Below, piece by piece: positions 1 to 7,877 of a DNA stretch of 64,000 bases. The position numbers and the translations under genes were made by a program. The DNA is from Candidatus Obscuribacterales bacterium. Its GTDB lineage: Bacteria; Cyanobacteriota; Vampirovibrionia; Obscuribacterales; Obscuribacteraceae. How positions within the stretch are numbered: the stretch's first letter is position 1; each line of letters begins with the position of its first letter. The stretch spans positions 1 through 64,000 of the forward strand of contig JAIEQI010000013.1 in the NCBI GenBank assembly GCA_019747875.1, read 5' to 3'. The notes under the pieces were generated by a model. That model was not told where the DNA came from. It saw only the letters and a list, made by a program, of their open reading frames with translations, and made no database searches.

Positions 1-258
1 GCTCAGGAATGCCGCAAGGAATGGGCTCAGGAATGCCGCAAGGAATGGGCTCAGGAATGCCGCAAGGAATGGGCTCGATGCCGCAAGGAATGGGCTCAGG
101 AATGCCGCAAGGAATGGGCTCAGGAATGCCGCAAGGCATGGGAGCAGGAATGCCGCAAGGAATGGGCTCAGGAATGCCGCAAGGAATGGGCTCAGGAATG
201 CCGCAAGGAATGGGCTCAGGAATACCGCAAGGGATGGGCACAGGAATACCGCAAGGAA
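1..258 (+). repeat. 24-nt in-frame tandem repeat (about 11 units)
   Basis: The units encode MPQGMGSG. Most are near identical. One unit has lost three bases (it reads MPQGMGS), and the last two carry ATA in place of ATG, giving IPQG. The array runs off the left edge, so the total copy number is unknown. Its regularity suggests recent expansion by slippage. Confidence 0.95.
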
Positions 259-1109
259 ATAATTTGGCATATGGATCTGGCGTCCCGGCTAATCCGACAC
301 TGCCACCATCCTCGGTGCCAAGTACGCCACCGCCCCCACCCCCACCATCTCCGCAATCGCCGCAAGCACCGCAAGCACCGCAAGCACCGCAAGCACCTCC
401 GCAATCGCCCGTCTCATCAACTCAGCCGAATTCCACGTTGGGCTCTGGCTCTAGTACCTCCGCAGGGTTAACGGCTGCCGACCGTCCTGAAATGGCATTT
501 GATAGCGTCGTGAAAAACATGCCGTACAAACAAGCGGCCGGAGACTACTTCGCATCTATCAATAAATTCGCCAATGGATCTGTGGCTCGATGGACGCGTT
601 TCCCGATTCTCGTTCATTTCCCTCAAGGTTCGCCACCTCAGTGGGAGAAGGCTCTGGAAGAAGCTCTTGGCGCATGGAAGACAATTGTGCCTGTAAAAAA
701 TGCTGATCCCCTCCAGTTCGCGGACATCGAAGTAGGATGGATTAACCATCTTCCGCCTCGTTGCTTGGGTCAAACCAATCTCGAAATCTTTAATGGTCGC
801 ATGCGAGTGACTGTCTATCTCTTGCGACCCAGCTACTATCTGCAAGGCATACCGGAAAAGGCATTGAAACGTGTTGCGATGCACGAGTTCGGGCATGCGC
901 TTGGACTCTTTGGACACAGCTCTGATCCAGCGGATCTCATGTATACATTAGAAGGTTCAACTTCCAAGGAAGTGTTTGGTATCAAAGGCGGTGGCATAAC
1001 AGCTCGCGATTCGAATACTCTAAAGAAAGTATTTGAAGCTCGCCCTCTGCCCCATGGCTTCCAAAGCCCACACCCAATGGGCTGGTCGCTGCAAACAAAG
1101 AATAAGTAA
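1..1109 (+). CDS. Secreted matrixin-like zinc metalloprotease with octapeptide repeats (5' end outside window)
   Basis: The frame is open to the left edge, so the true start lies upstream and only the C-terminal part is seen. About 80 residues of a MPQGMGSG-type repeat come first, then a Pro-rich linker with PQA repeats, then a compact protease domain. From the first in-window Met (position 9), residues 292-303 read HEFGHALGLFGH and are followed by SSDPADLMY. This is a metzincin-like zinc site with one extra residue before the third His, as in cyanobacterial predicted Zn-proteases of the COG5549 type, plus a Met-turn-like DLMY. These features predict an active extracellular or surface endopeptidase; the substrate is unknown. 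The repeat and Pro-rich parts probably act as a spacer on the cell surface. The stop is 66 bases before the next start, so co-transcription with mqnD is possible but not shown. Confidence 0.8.
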   Translation, partial: SGMPQGMGSGMPQGMGSGMPQGMGSMPQGMGSGMPQGMGSGMPQGMGAGMPQGMGSGMPQGMGSGMPQGMGSGIPQGMGTGIPQGNNLAYGSGVPANPTLPPSSVPSTPPPPPPPSPQSPQAPQAPQAPQAPPQSPVSSTQPNSTLGSGSSTSAGLTAADRPEMAFDSVVKNMPYKQAAGDYFASINKFANGSVARWTRFPILVHFPQGSPPQWEKALEEALGAWKTIVPVKNADPLQFADIEVGWINHLPPRCLGQTNLEIFNGRMRVTVYLLRPSYYLQGIPEKALKRVAMHEFGHALGLFGHSSDPADLMYTLEGSTSKEVFGIKGGGITARDSNTLKKVFEARPLPHGFQSPHPMGWSLQTKNK

Positions 1110-1175
1110 ATTACCGCCAATTCAGGTCTATCTGGTGCAAGCAGGCGACAATTGTTGCAACCAGAGGAGGCTACC

Positions 1176-2021
1176 ATGGCTATAGCTGTCAAGGAAATTT
1201 CGATTGCCCACAGTCCGGACTCAGACGACGCTTTCATGTTCTATGGATTGGCGACCGGCAACGTTGAGACCTATGGGATTAAGGTCAACCAGGTAATGAA
1301 GGACATTCAGACCCTGAATGTAGAAGCGCGCCAGGGCACTTACGAGGTGACGGCAATTTCCTTCGCCGCCTATCCTGAGATTCGCAACAAATATGCCTTA
1401 ATGCCGACCGGCTCAAGCATGGGGCAAAAGTATGGACCTATGGTAGTCGCGAAGAAGAAGCTTTCTCTTTCCGATCTGCGCAACACAACTATTGCCATAC
1501 CTGGGAAGCAGACCAGTGCTTATATGACCTTGCGCCTGGTGGAAGCAAATCTCAATGTCATCGAAATGCCATTCAATCAGATTCTTGAAGCCGTGAAGGA
1601 TGACAAAGTGGAAGCCGGTTTGATTATTCACGAAGGACAACTGACCTATTCCGAATTCGGCTTGCACAAGCTTATTGATCTGGGCGAGTGGTGGTTTGAG
1701 GAGACGGGCTTGCCTCTGCCGCTTGGTGGCAATGCAGTTCGGAAAGATCTCGGCGATGAATTGATGCAAAAGGCCGGCAGAATGTTCCGTGATTCGGTAA
1801 AGTTTTCTCTGGAGCATAGAGGCGAAGCTCTAGAGTATGCGATGGCGTATGCTGGTGCACTGAGGAAGGAGCAAGCTGACAGGTTTGTCTCTATGTATGT
1901 CAACAACATGAGCGTTGATTTCGGTGCTGTCGGAAGGAAAGCAATAAAGCAATTCTTTGATCGTGCCTTTGAACAAGGTGTAATTAGCGAAAGAATCGAG
2001 CCGGAATTCTCCAACCTATAA
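1176..2021 (+). CDS. mqnD: 1,4-dihydroxy-6-naphthoate synthase (menaquinone, futalosine pathway)
   Basis: This 281-residue protein belongs to the MqnA/MqnD family, which has a periplasmic-binding-protein fold. MqnD converts cyclic dehypoxanthine futalosine to 1,4-dihydroxy-6-naphthoate, a step of the alternative menaquinone pathway. Typical family segments are visible: HSPDSDDAFMFYGLATG near the N-terminus, VEAGLIIHEGQLTY in the middle and DLGEWWFEETGLPLPLGG after it. These match the MqnD rather than the MqnA branch as I remember them. The ATG at 1176 is preferred over the upstream in-frame TTG at 1152 because GAGGAGG sits six bases before it. No signal peptide is seen, so the enzyme is cytoplasmic. 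A hairpin terminator follows at 2077. No other mqn gene is in the window. Confidence 0.85.
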   Translation: MAIAVKEISIAHSPDSDDAFMFYGLATGNVETYGIKVNQVMKDIQTLNVEARQGTYEVTAISFAAYPEIRNKYALMPTGSSMGQKYGPMVVAKKKLSLSDLRNTTIAIPGKQTSAYMTLRLVEANLNVIEMPFNQILEAVKDDKVEAGLIIHEGQLTYSEFGLHKLIDLGEWWFEETGLPLPLGGNAVRKDLGDELMQKAGRMFRDSVKFSLEHRGEALEYAMAYAGALRKEQADRFVSMYVNNMSVDFGAVGRKAIKQFFDRAFEQGVISERIEPEFSNL

Positions 2022-2076
2022 AAAGTTTGCAGAAGGTGGGAACTATTCTCTTCGTTTTGCGTTCTTTCAACATGTC

Positions 2077-2114
2077 GAAACGCCTTCGTATAAAGCTGAA
2101 GGCGTTTCCGTTTT
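2077..2114 (+). terminator. Rho-independent terminator after mqnD
   Basis: An 11-bp perfect stem (GAAACGCCTTC at 2077-2087, GAAGGCGTTTC at 2098-2108) is followed by CGTTTT. It lies 56 bases after the mqnD stop and separates that gene from the RNA candidate downstream. Confidence 0.75.
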
Positions 2115-2163
2115 AAACGGAATGCTAAGCAAAGATAAAATTCCCCACTAGCATTGAACTTAT

Positions 2164-2193
2164 TTGAGAAACCAGCGTCTAACAAAATATGGT
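2164..2193 (+). promoter_or_regulatory. Sigma-70-like promoter for the RNA candidate
   Basis: TTGAGA (2164-2169) and TATGGT (2188-2193) are separated by 18 bases. Transcription would begin near 2200, immediately before the structured segment. Prediction from sequence only. Confidence 0.4.
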
Positions 2194-2199
2194 GACAAA

Positions 2200-2375
2200 A
2201 TCCCCCTAATAAAATTAGGGTCACCGTAGAAGGAAACACAAGATAACGCAGCATCCCCAGTGGGGGGCTTGAGGGATCGAGCCTGTTGGCGCAACACCAA
2301 CCCTGCGGACATTTCAAGAAAATCGAGAATGCAGAAAGATCGGCGGGTCCACGGGGCAGCCGATCTTTCTTGTTA
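2200..2375 (+). ncRNA. Candidate structured small RNA with intrinsic terminator
   Basis: Between two genes lies a segment that can fold into a compact cloverleaf-like shape. A closing stem CGCAG (2247-2251)/CTGCG (2303-2307) encloses three hairpins: CCCC/GGGG (2255-2265), CTTGA/TCGAG (2268-2281) and GTTGG/CCAAC (2285-2301). A 7-bp hairpin CCCTAAT/ATTAGGG precedes it near 2204-2220. A 12-bp perfect stem (2333-2344 with 2359-2370) followed by a T-rich run ends it, as in an intrinsic terminator on the plus strand. It is not a tRNA: it lacks the T-arm and acceptor consensus. I do not recognise it as 6S, SRP, tmRNA or RNase P RNA. A riboswitch is unlikely because the terminator is followed by about 410 bases before the next gene. 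Confidence 0.45.
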
Positions 2376-2787
2376 GTTCTATTCTGACTGGCTACGCGTG
2401 GCGTCGCTCCTATGAAACAATTTGCTGCTTGTCTGCGACCTCGTGGTCCCCCCAGAATCATAATGACGAAAATACCGGCGAGGCGCCGGCGCCCCTGGTG
2501 GCTACAGCCTGGAGATTTGACACCGAATCATCTTCGCAACGACTCTCTGCATATCGGTGCAGTTGATGTTTCTCATTGATGGAGTGGCTTTGGCAAATTT
2601 GAACCGTTAGCTTTTGGAATCCTGCAAGAAAATTTGGTTCGTAAATACATAACCGAAATTGTTCGTTAGCATCATGATGTTCTTGTGAGTTCGATGTGAG
2701 CACCAGGAAGCTCGACATGATCTTACTTACTAATCACCGCTAACTTTCCGGCTCAGGTTCCGCTGAGCATCGCCGGAGGAATTTACT
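2376..2787. other. Intergenic stretch with one REP-like palindrome
   Basis: No credible gene is seen. It holds a short GCCGGCG palindrome at 2472-2494, similar to the repeats at 5.7, 21.9 and 62.6 kb, and the GGAGGA ribosome site of the next gene at 2775-2780. A minus-strand frame at 2458-2718 shows no domain-like sequence and reads through the repeat. Confidence 0.6.
2472..2494. repeat. REP-like palindrome, family A (degenerate)
   Basis: CCGGCG AGG CGCCGG with flanking CGCCCC resembles the family A copies at 5699, 21850 and 62632, which share a GCCGGC...GCCGGCGCTCCCGG core. Confidence 0.5.
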
Positions 2788-4080
2788 ATGGAAAATGAAG
2801 AGATCAAAAACAACAAGTCCGCTGAAAATCAGAAGGACGTAAGCGATTCGAAGTCAGTTGAAGAGAGCGCTCGCGATGGACTTTTCAGTGAAGCAATGAA
2901 GGAACTCGGTATGCCGGATGGCAAGCCGAAACCTACTTCTGATCAGCAAAGTGGACAACCTGAACTGGGTAAGAACAGGAACACAGAACAGCAAACGCCG
3001 AATAACTATGAAAGAGATCGCAATCCAAGCGAGCAGAAGGCACCAGCCAATTACGAACGAGATCGCAATCCAAACGAACAGAAGGCACCGGCAAAAGAGC
3101 TGGAGCGCAATCCGAATGATAGGAAGGAACAATCGCGGGATCTTTATCACATTCGAGAAGATGAACGCCTGAAGGATATTGCTAACAATGGGAATAACCT
3201 GGGTGACCTTACCAAGAAACCGTTTGATCCGTCAGTGTTGAAAGACGGCAATGCTGGTAAGAGCTTGGGTGACCTGACAAAGAATCCGATTGATCCGTCA
3301 GTGTTGAAAGACGGCAATGCTGGTAAGAACTTGGGTGACCTGACAAAGAATCCGATTGATCCGTCAGTGTTGAAAGACGGCAATGCTGGTAAGAACTTGG
3401 GTGACCTGACAAAGAATCCAATTGATCCAGCAGTGTTAAAAGACGGCAATGCTGGTAAGAACCTGGCTGACCTGGTAAGGAATCCAATTGATCCATCAGT
3501 GTTGAAAGACGGCAATGCTGGTAAGAACCTGGCTGACCTCGTTAGAAATCCGATTGATCCTTCAGTGTTGAAAGATGGTAATGCTGGTAAGAACCTGGCT
3601 GACCTCGTTAAGAATCCAATTGATCCAGAGTTATTGAAGAACCCAGCCGATAAGGTTGAGCTTCCTAAGGATCTCGACAAGAACAACATCGGGGAGATGA
3701 TCAAGGAACTCACCACGCGCAACCATGATTATATGAAGCCGTTTGGAAAGGGCGGTGATGGTGATCACATTCTTCCGACTGGTGATCGCCTTCAGAGAAA
3801 GAATGGACAAGAGACGCTCACTACACCAAATGGTGACACGGTAACAGTTAACCCTGATGGTACATTCAAAACAACTGGTGATGTTCGCAAAATGAGCGAG
3901 AACAAGGACGGCACGCACACAATCACCTACGGAGATGGCTCCAAAGTAACCATTGGAAAGAATGGCATCCAAAAAGTTGAACGTGGAAATGATCGTGTTA
4001 GATTCTCAGATCTTGGGATGACCAGCATCAACAAGGCGGACATCTTAAAGCAGCTCAATCCGAGGCTCAAGACCCGCTAA
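2788..4080 (+). CDS. Hydrophilic repeat protein, unknown function
   Basis: A 430-residue, highly charged, Asn/Lys/Asp-rich protein with no signal peptide and no membrane helix. The first 130 residues are low complexity, with two NYERDRNP-type repeats and a third variant. Residues about 135-288 are seven copies of a 22-residue unit of the type GKNLGDLTKNPIDPSVLKDGNA. The C-terminal third contains short NGDTVTVNPDGTFKTT and YGDGSKVTIGKNG strands. These resemble the beta-hairpin repeats of cell-surface YD/RHS-like or wall proteins, but similarity is weak. The ATG at 2788 has GGAGGA eight bases upstream. I do not recognise the family. The repeat design suggests a solenoid or extended scaffold. 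Two hairpins lie downstream before the convergent moeB gene. Confidence 0.8.
   Translation: MENEEIKNNKSAENQKDVSDSKSVEESARDGLFSEAMKELGMPDGKPKPTSDQQSGQPELGKNRNTEQQTPNNYERDRNPSEQKAPANYERDRNPNEQKAPAKELERNPNDRKEQSRDLYHIREDERLKDIANNGNNLGDLTKKPFDPSVLKDGNAGKSLGDLTKNPIDPSVLKDGNAGKNLGDLTKNPIDPSVLKDGNAGKNLGDLTKNPIDPAVLKDGNAGKNLADLVRNPIDPSVLKDGNAGKNLADLVRNPIDPSVLKDGNAGKNLADLVKNPIDPELLKNPADKVELPKDLDKNNIGEMIKELTTRNHDYMKPFGKGGDGDHILPTGDRLQRKNGQETLTTPNGDTVTVNPDGTFKTTGDVRKMSENKDGTHTITYGDGSKVTIGKNGIQKVERGNDRVRFSDLGMTSINKADILKQLNPRLKTR
3190..3651 (+). repeat. 66-nt in-frame tandem repeat, seven units
   Basis: Seven units of 22 codons. Units 2-4 carry LGDLTKNPIDP and units 5-7 carry LADLVRNPIDP or LADLVKNPIDP. 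The two sub-types suggest stepwise duplication of blocks. Confidence 0.95.
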
Positions 4081-4113
4081 ATAGTCAGCTGTCCACGAAC
4101 TAACGATATGCAG

Positions 4114-4159
4114 TCTATTGCGTTTGTTTTCTCCGTATCAACCCTGTAGACGCAATAGA
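4114..4159. other. Long-loop 10-bp inverted repeat between convergent genes
   Basis: TCTATTGCGT (4114-4123) is the exact reverse complement of ACGCAATAGA (4150-4159). It lies directly before the terminator hairpin. Confidence 0.5.
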
Positions 4160-4167
4160 AAAGCTAA

Positions 4168-4217
4168 ACACACTGCTCCTGCGCACCACCCTGCGGTGCC
4201 TGAGAGCAGTGTTTTTG
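4168..4217 (+). terminator. Terminator of the repeat-protein gene
   Basis: The stem ACACTGCTC (4170-4178)/GAGCAGTGT (4204-4212) has an inner GCACC/GGTGC stem and a TTTTT tail (4212-4216) on the plus strand. The minus-strand tail is less T-rich, so it may serve moeB only weakly. Confidence 0.75.
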
Positions 4218-4224
4218 CAGTATC

Positions 4225-5412
4225 TTATCCGACAACGATACTCGGATCTACCTCGAAGGACCAGGCTGTAATGCCACCAGTCAGATTCCGTAAGTGTTTG
4301 AAACCATGGTTCTGTAATACTTCGATTGCCCGTCGCGAGCGTCCGCCGCTTTTGCAGTAAACGACGATATCTTTCTCTTTATCTAGTTCATCCAATCTCT
4401 GGTTCAGTTCTTGCAGCGGAATATGTACGCAGGATTCCAAACGGCCGAGTGCAACCTCTGGTGGCGTTCGCACATCGAGAACTACGAGCTCTTTGCCGGA
4501 TGAGAGTTCCTTTTTTAGTTCTATTGCGGTAATTTCCTTCATTACTGTGCTTTCCTTTGTTGTCGAAACTCGATTACTATTGGTTGTTGCTGTTGGAGCT
4601 CCCGGCTGATTCTGGCTCGCGCAAATCTCATCTTGATCGCGCAGCTCAGTTATTGTCGGTAGATTGCCACATACTGGGCATTTCGGATTTCGGTCGATTT
4701 TCAACTCATCGAAAGACATTGCAAGGGAATCGAATAAAAGCAATCGCCCTTTCAATGTTTTGCCGATTGAGCAGATGATTTTGATACACTCGTTGGCCTG
4801 GATGCAACCGATGATACCGGCAATTACGCCTAGAACTCCGCCTTCTGCGCAGTTCGGAATGGCATCTCCTTCCGGTGGCTCAGGAAATAAACATCTGTAG
4901 CAGGGACCACCGGCATAAGAAAAAACACTGGACTGACCTTCGAAGCGGAAAATAGATCCATACACGTTCGGTTTGTTCATCAGTACGCACGCGTCGTTTA
5001 CAAGATAGCGCGTAGAAAAATTGTCTGTGCCATCAATAACGATATCGTAAGCGGCAATCAGCTCCTTTGCTGTCGAGGCGCTAAATCGCTGGTCGTGCAT
5101 GCGGATTGTAATCTCCGGATTCAGTCTGGATAGTCGCTCTTTGGCCATCTGCACTTTTGATTTGCCGACGGCATCGGTATCATAGAGAACCTGGCGCTGA
5201 AGATTTGTTGCGTCAATCAAGTCGAAATCGACTATTCCGAGAGTACCTATCCCTGCGGCAGCAAGGTAGAGTGAGCTTGGACTTCCAAGACCGCCGGCAC
5301 CGATAATTAGTACCTTTGCCTGCTTCAGTTTCTCTTGTCCGGCAATTCCAATTTCGGGCAAGAGCAGATGCCTGCTGTATCGGATTTTTTCTGTACGGGA
5401 AAGAGAGTCCAC
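4225..5412 (-). CDS. moeZ: MoeB/ThiF-type sulfur-carrier adenylyltransferase with C-terminal rhodanese domain
   Basis: A 395-residue E1-like enzyme. It should adenylate the C-terminal Gly of a MoaD/ThiS-type sulfur carrier and then pass sulfur to it through the rhodanese domain. Visible features are the nucleotide-binding GAGGLGS (residues 38-44), the paired zinc ligands CYRC and CPVC, and a rhodanese domain from about residue 292 with active-site loop CKSGGRS (Cys353). This matches the fused MoeBR/MoeZ/Uba4 architecture used for molybdopterin, thiamin, cysteine or tRNA thiolation. Its start lies one base after the stop of the upstream MoaD-like gene, so the two are surely co-transcribed and the carrier is its likely partner. 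Which pathway it feeds cannot be told here; no other moa or thi gene is in the window. Confidence 0.9.
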   Translation of the reverse strand: MDSLSRTEKIRYSRHLLLPEIGIAGQEKLKQAKVLIIGAGGLGSPSSLYLAAAGIGTLGIVDFDLIDATNLQRQVLYDTDAVGKSKVQMAKERLSRLNPEITIRMHDQRFSASTAKELIAAYDIVIDGTDNFSTRYLVNDACVLMNKPNVYGSIFRFEGQSSVFSYAGGPCYRCLFPEPPEGDAIPNCAEGGVLGVIAGIIGCIQANECIKIICSIGKTLKGRLLLFDSLAMSFDELKIDRNPKCPVCGNLPTITELRDQDEICASQNQPGAPTATTNSNRVSTTKESTVMKEITAIELKKELSSGKELVVLDVRTPPEVALGRLESCVHIPLQELNQRLDELDKEKDIVVYCKSGGRSRRAIEVLQNHGFKHLRNLTGGITAWSFEVDPSIVVG

Positions 5413-5413
5413 T

Positions 5414-5674
5414 CTAGCCTCCGCTTAGTGCGCAGATGATATGCACGAGTTCGTTTCCTTTTAGTGGCATCGATAAATCGGTTACTTGATTGCGTTCCAC
5501 GAAGATCCTTATGTGTTGTCTGATTCCGTCTTGTTCGTCGATCATGCGGAAGCGAATGCCAGGATAGGCATGATCCAAGTTCTGGAGCAATTCTCTAACT
5601 GAACTGCCGTGCGATTCCACGATGCTTTCGTTCTTTGTATAGGATCTTAGAGGGCTGGGAATGTGGATCTTCAT
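5414..5674 (-). CDS. moaD: MoaD/ThiS-like ubiquitin-fold sulfur carrier
   Basis: An 86-residue beta-grasp protein ending in the Gly-Gly needed for adenylation and thiocarboxylate formation (C-terminal ALSGG). The body contains SVRELLQNLDHAYPG and a late HIRIFVERNQV strand, both usual for MoaD/ThiS. I chose the ATG at 5674 because the longer frame to 5746 would translate a REP-like intergenic repeat. It sits directly before the E1-like gene. Together they form a two-gene sulfur-transfer module; use in molybdenum cofactor, thiamin or cysteine synthesis remains open. Confidence 0.85.
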   Translation of the reverse strand: MKIHIPSPLRSYTKNESIVESHGSSVRELLQNLDHAYPGIRFRMIDEQDGIRQHIRIFVERNQVTDLSMPLKGNELVHIICALSGG

Positions 5675-5698
5675 TTCTATCACTTTTCTTGTGTAAGT

Positions 5699-5740
5699 TA
5701 GAAGCCGGCGGGACGCCGGCGCTCCCGGGATCGAACCAAG
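5699..5740. repeat. REP-like palindrome, family A
   Basis: GAAGCCGGCGGGACGCCGGC followed by GCTCCCGGGATCGAACC. The same 3' flank occurs in the copy at 21852-21888. It lies between the propeller gene and moaD on the minus strand and could shape the mRNA ends there. Confidence 0.85.
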
Positions 5741-5771
5741 GTCCAATCTTCAAATCGTCAGCTATTCAACT

Positions 5772-6950
5772 TCAATCTGATGCCACAATGGACAAAGAAA
5801 ATATTTCTGGGAGGTAGCGGACTATGCAGCTCCAGTTTTCGCCTTCGTCAGCGCTCGCCCAAACTTCGCCCTGGCTTGTTCCAAAATATAGACCAAATGG
5901 TTGCTCCGCATCACCACACATCGCCTGTCGCTTGACGGTGAAATAGGCTTTCTCCGGAGGGAGTCCTTTATCTTGCCTTTCCCAACTTTCTCCGGCATTG
6001 CTTGTTACATACACCGCCGGCTTGCCACCAGGACTGGTGCGCGGCCAAACATCCGAACCATCCATTGGAAAAACCCACGCTTTGTCTGCATTATTTGGGT
6101 CTACAACAATCGGAAATCCAATATCGCCAATCTCTTTAGGCATGTTCTTACCAATGCGAATCCACTCGTTTGAGGGGCGGTCCATGCGGTAGATTCCACA
6201 GTGATTTTGCTGGTAAATCCGATCTGGATTCTTCGGATGCATTACGAGGCAGTGTGGATCGTGCCCGAAGTCCGCATCTTCATCTGGCATGAAATCGGCT
6301 GCGCACCCCTTATTTAGCGGTTTCCAGTCTGCACCGCCATCAGTGCTCTCGAATACCCCACCAACGGAAATGCCGCAATAGATGTGATTCTTGTCGCGGG
6401 GATCAATATTGATGGAGTGCAGCAGCTGTCCTCCTGGCGTCTCTCCCATCTCTGTCCACTTCGAATACATGGGATGTTCATTAAATCCTGTCATTGGCTG
6501 CCAGGTCTTACCATGATCTTTTGACACAAAAATTCCGGGCGGATTCGTGCCCACATACCAGGTCCCGGGATCGCTTGCATGACCAGGGCTGAGCCAGAAT
6601 ACGGACTCAACTACGCGAGCTTTCTTTCCATTTTTTTCGTTTGGTTTTGATTCGCCCGCCTCGGCGGCTTTCGCTTCTTCCGCGCCTTGCTGCTTCGGAA
6701 ATTGTGGGGGCGTGCTCGATTCACTCCATGACTGGCCGCCATCTTCTGAATAGTAAACGGTTGGACCTAGATGTCCTGCTTTTGTGCACATCACAAGGTG
6801 TTTTGGATCTCTTGGGTCCGCGACGAGGTGGTAAACGATGTGACCGAGATATGTAGGTTCTGAGAGCTGCCATGTTTTTCTGCTGTCATTGCTCCGCAGA
6901 AAGAATGCGCCTTTTCTTGTTCCAACCAAGACTGTAATCGTTTTTGCCAT
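5772..6950 (-). CDS. Asp-box (BNR) beta-propeller protein
   Basis: A 392-residue protein with at least five Asp-box motifs of the S-x-D-x-G-x-x-W kind: YSEDGGQSW, VSKDHGKTW, STDGGADW, TSNAGESW and SADEGENW. Such motifs mark sialidase-fold or VPS10/Ycf48-like propellers. No catalytic sialidase Arg triad could be assigned, so glycosidase activity should not be assumed. A Lys/Glu/Ala-rich loop near residue 105-115 looks inserted. No signal peptide is seen. I prefer the ATG at 6950, preceded by AGGGCGGGG, over the upstream in-frame start at 7076. It is 97 bases upstream of moaD on the same strand, with a REP-like repeat in the gap. Confidence 0.75.
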   Translation of the reverse strand: MAKTITVLVGTRKGAFFLRSNDSRKTWQLSEPTYLGHIVYHLVADPRDPKHLVMCTKAGHLGPTVYYSEDGGQSWSESSTPPQFPKQQGAEEAKAAEAGESKPNEKNGKKARVVESVFWLSPGHASDPGTWYVGTNPPGIFVSKDHGKTWQPMTGFNEHPMYSKWTEMGETPGGQLLHSINIDPRDKNHIYCGISVGGVFESTDGGADWKPLNKGCAADFMPDEDADFGHDPHCLVMHPKNPDRIYQQNHCGIYRMDRPSNEWIRIGKNMPKEIGDIGFPIVVDPNNADKAWVFPMDGSDVWPRTSPGGKPAVYVTSNAGESWERQDKGLPPEKAYFTVKRQAMCGDAEQPFGLYFGTSQGEVWASADEGENWSCIVRYLPEIFSLSIVASD

Positions 6951-7110
6951 AGCCCCGCCCTTCGTCGTTTTCGACAAAAGTTGATGTTGACTTCCAGTAG
7001 AATTTCTCTCGATATTTTGACTGAAAAAGGAAGTTTTTTCCTTAGTGAAATTGCACGTCGAACATTCAAGCTGCAATTGAAGCCTGCAAAAAATGCTCGG
7101 TCTGGTTAGA

Positions 7111-7791
7111 CTACTTCTTTAGCGTGGGATTTGGGTTTTGTGAGTTATTGTCGTCATCGTTGTCGCCTGGAGTTAGGTCGATTACGCTGAAAACCAGAGG
7201 CTTTTGATCATCGCCTGTGTAATAAGTAACTGCATGATCCGCGCCGTCCGTTACAACAACAATACTTTTCGGATCGCCCTTCCAGGATTCTGGAAGCTGA
7301 TATTTATCATTAATCTTGGTCAGGTTCGCCGCCCCCGCGTCGTAGAACATTCGCATCGAACCGAAGGATCTGTGACTGCCTGATGCTGTTGGCGCCCACG
7401 TGGAGTCCGGATCCTGACTCATGATCTTCTTATACGAACCCGTCATGAACTTATCCATGTCTGGGTCAAAGCGGGGTAGAGACTTGTTTTTGTCGTAATA
7501 ATTGGAGAGCTGATAATAAACATTATCCAGCATTACTTTGACGCGGGATTTCTCGTTGTTTGCTGCGTCGCGCTGAGCTGCTTGGGTCCAGTAATACCAA
7601 TACAGCTCCTGCGGAGTCTGTGCATTGGCCTTTTGAGAGCAAATGAAGGCCACCGTCAATGTTAGCAAGGGCAATAAAAGTAGCGCCAAAATAACGATAA
7701 TCATGACCCAGGATCCGACCGATATCTTCGGATCGCCTTTTACAGTTCCAACACCGATTATTTTGGACCCGGGCATGTTTGCAGTTACCAT
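7111..7791 (-). CDS. Single-pass membrane protein of unknown function
   Basis: A 226-residue protein with a short polar N-terminus, one strong hydrophobic segment (about residues 26-53, IIVILALLLLPLLTLTVAFI) and an extracytoplasmic domain that ends in an Asp/Asn-rich tail. The soluble part starts with a helix containing LDNVYYQLSNYYDKNKSLP, faintly like the post-helix region of type II pseudopilins, but no prepilin peptidase site is present. The start at 7791 avoids a long overlap with the upstream flavoprotein gene and is preceded by AAGAGAAAG. The stop of the flavoprotein gene is 86 bases upstream, so they may form one transcript. Function unknown. Confidence 0.65.
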   Translation of the reverse strand: MVTANMPGSKIIGVGTVKGDPKISVGSWVMIIVILALLLLPLLTLTVAFICSQKANAQTPQELYWYYWTQAAQRDAANNEKSRVKVMLDNVYYQLSNYYDKNKSLPRFDPDMDKFMTGSYKKIMSQDPDSTWAPTASGSHRSFGSMRMFYDAGAANLTKINDKYQLPESWKGDPKSIVVVTDGADHAVTYYTGDDQKPLVFSVIDLTPGDNDDDNNSQNPNPTLKK

Positions 7792-7877
7792 ACTTTCTCT
7801 TATTTTCGTGTCTGCACTCAGGTGCACTAATCCGATCATACAACAAGGGGCAATTAACGAAGTCAAAAGTTTAGGGT

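Noticed and set aside
2247-2307. A tRNA gene in the 2.2 kb structured segment
   Set aside because: The fold is cloverleaf-like, but the T-loop GTTCRA consensus, a seven-base acceptor stem and a discriminator/CCA context are missing.
2458-2718. 86-codon minus-strand frame in the 2.4-2.8 kb gap
   Set aside because: It reads through a REP-like palindrome, has no ribosome site and no domain-like pattern.
3190-3651. CRISPR array
   Set aside because: The repeats are contiguous with no spacers and are in frame within a protein gene.
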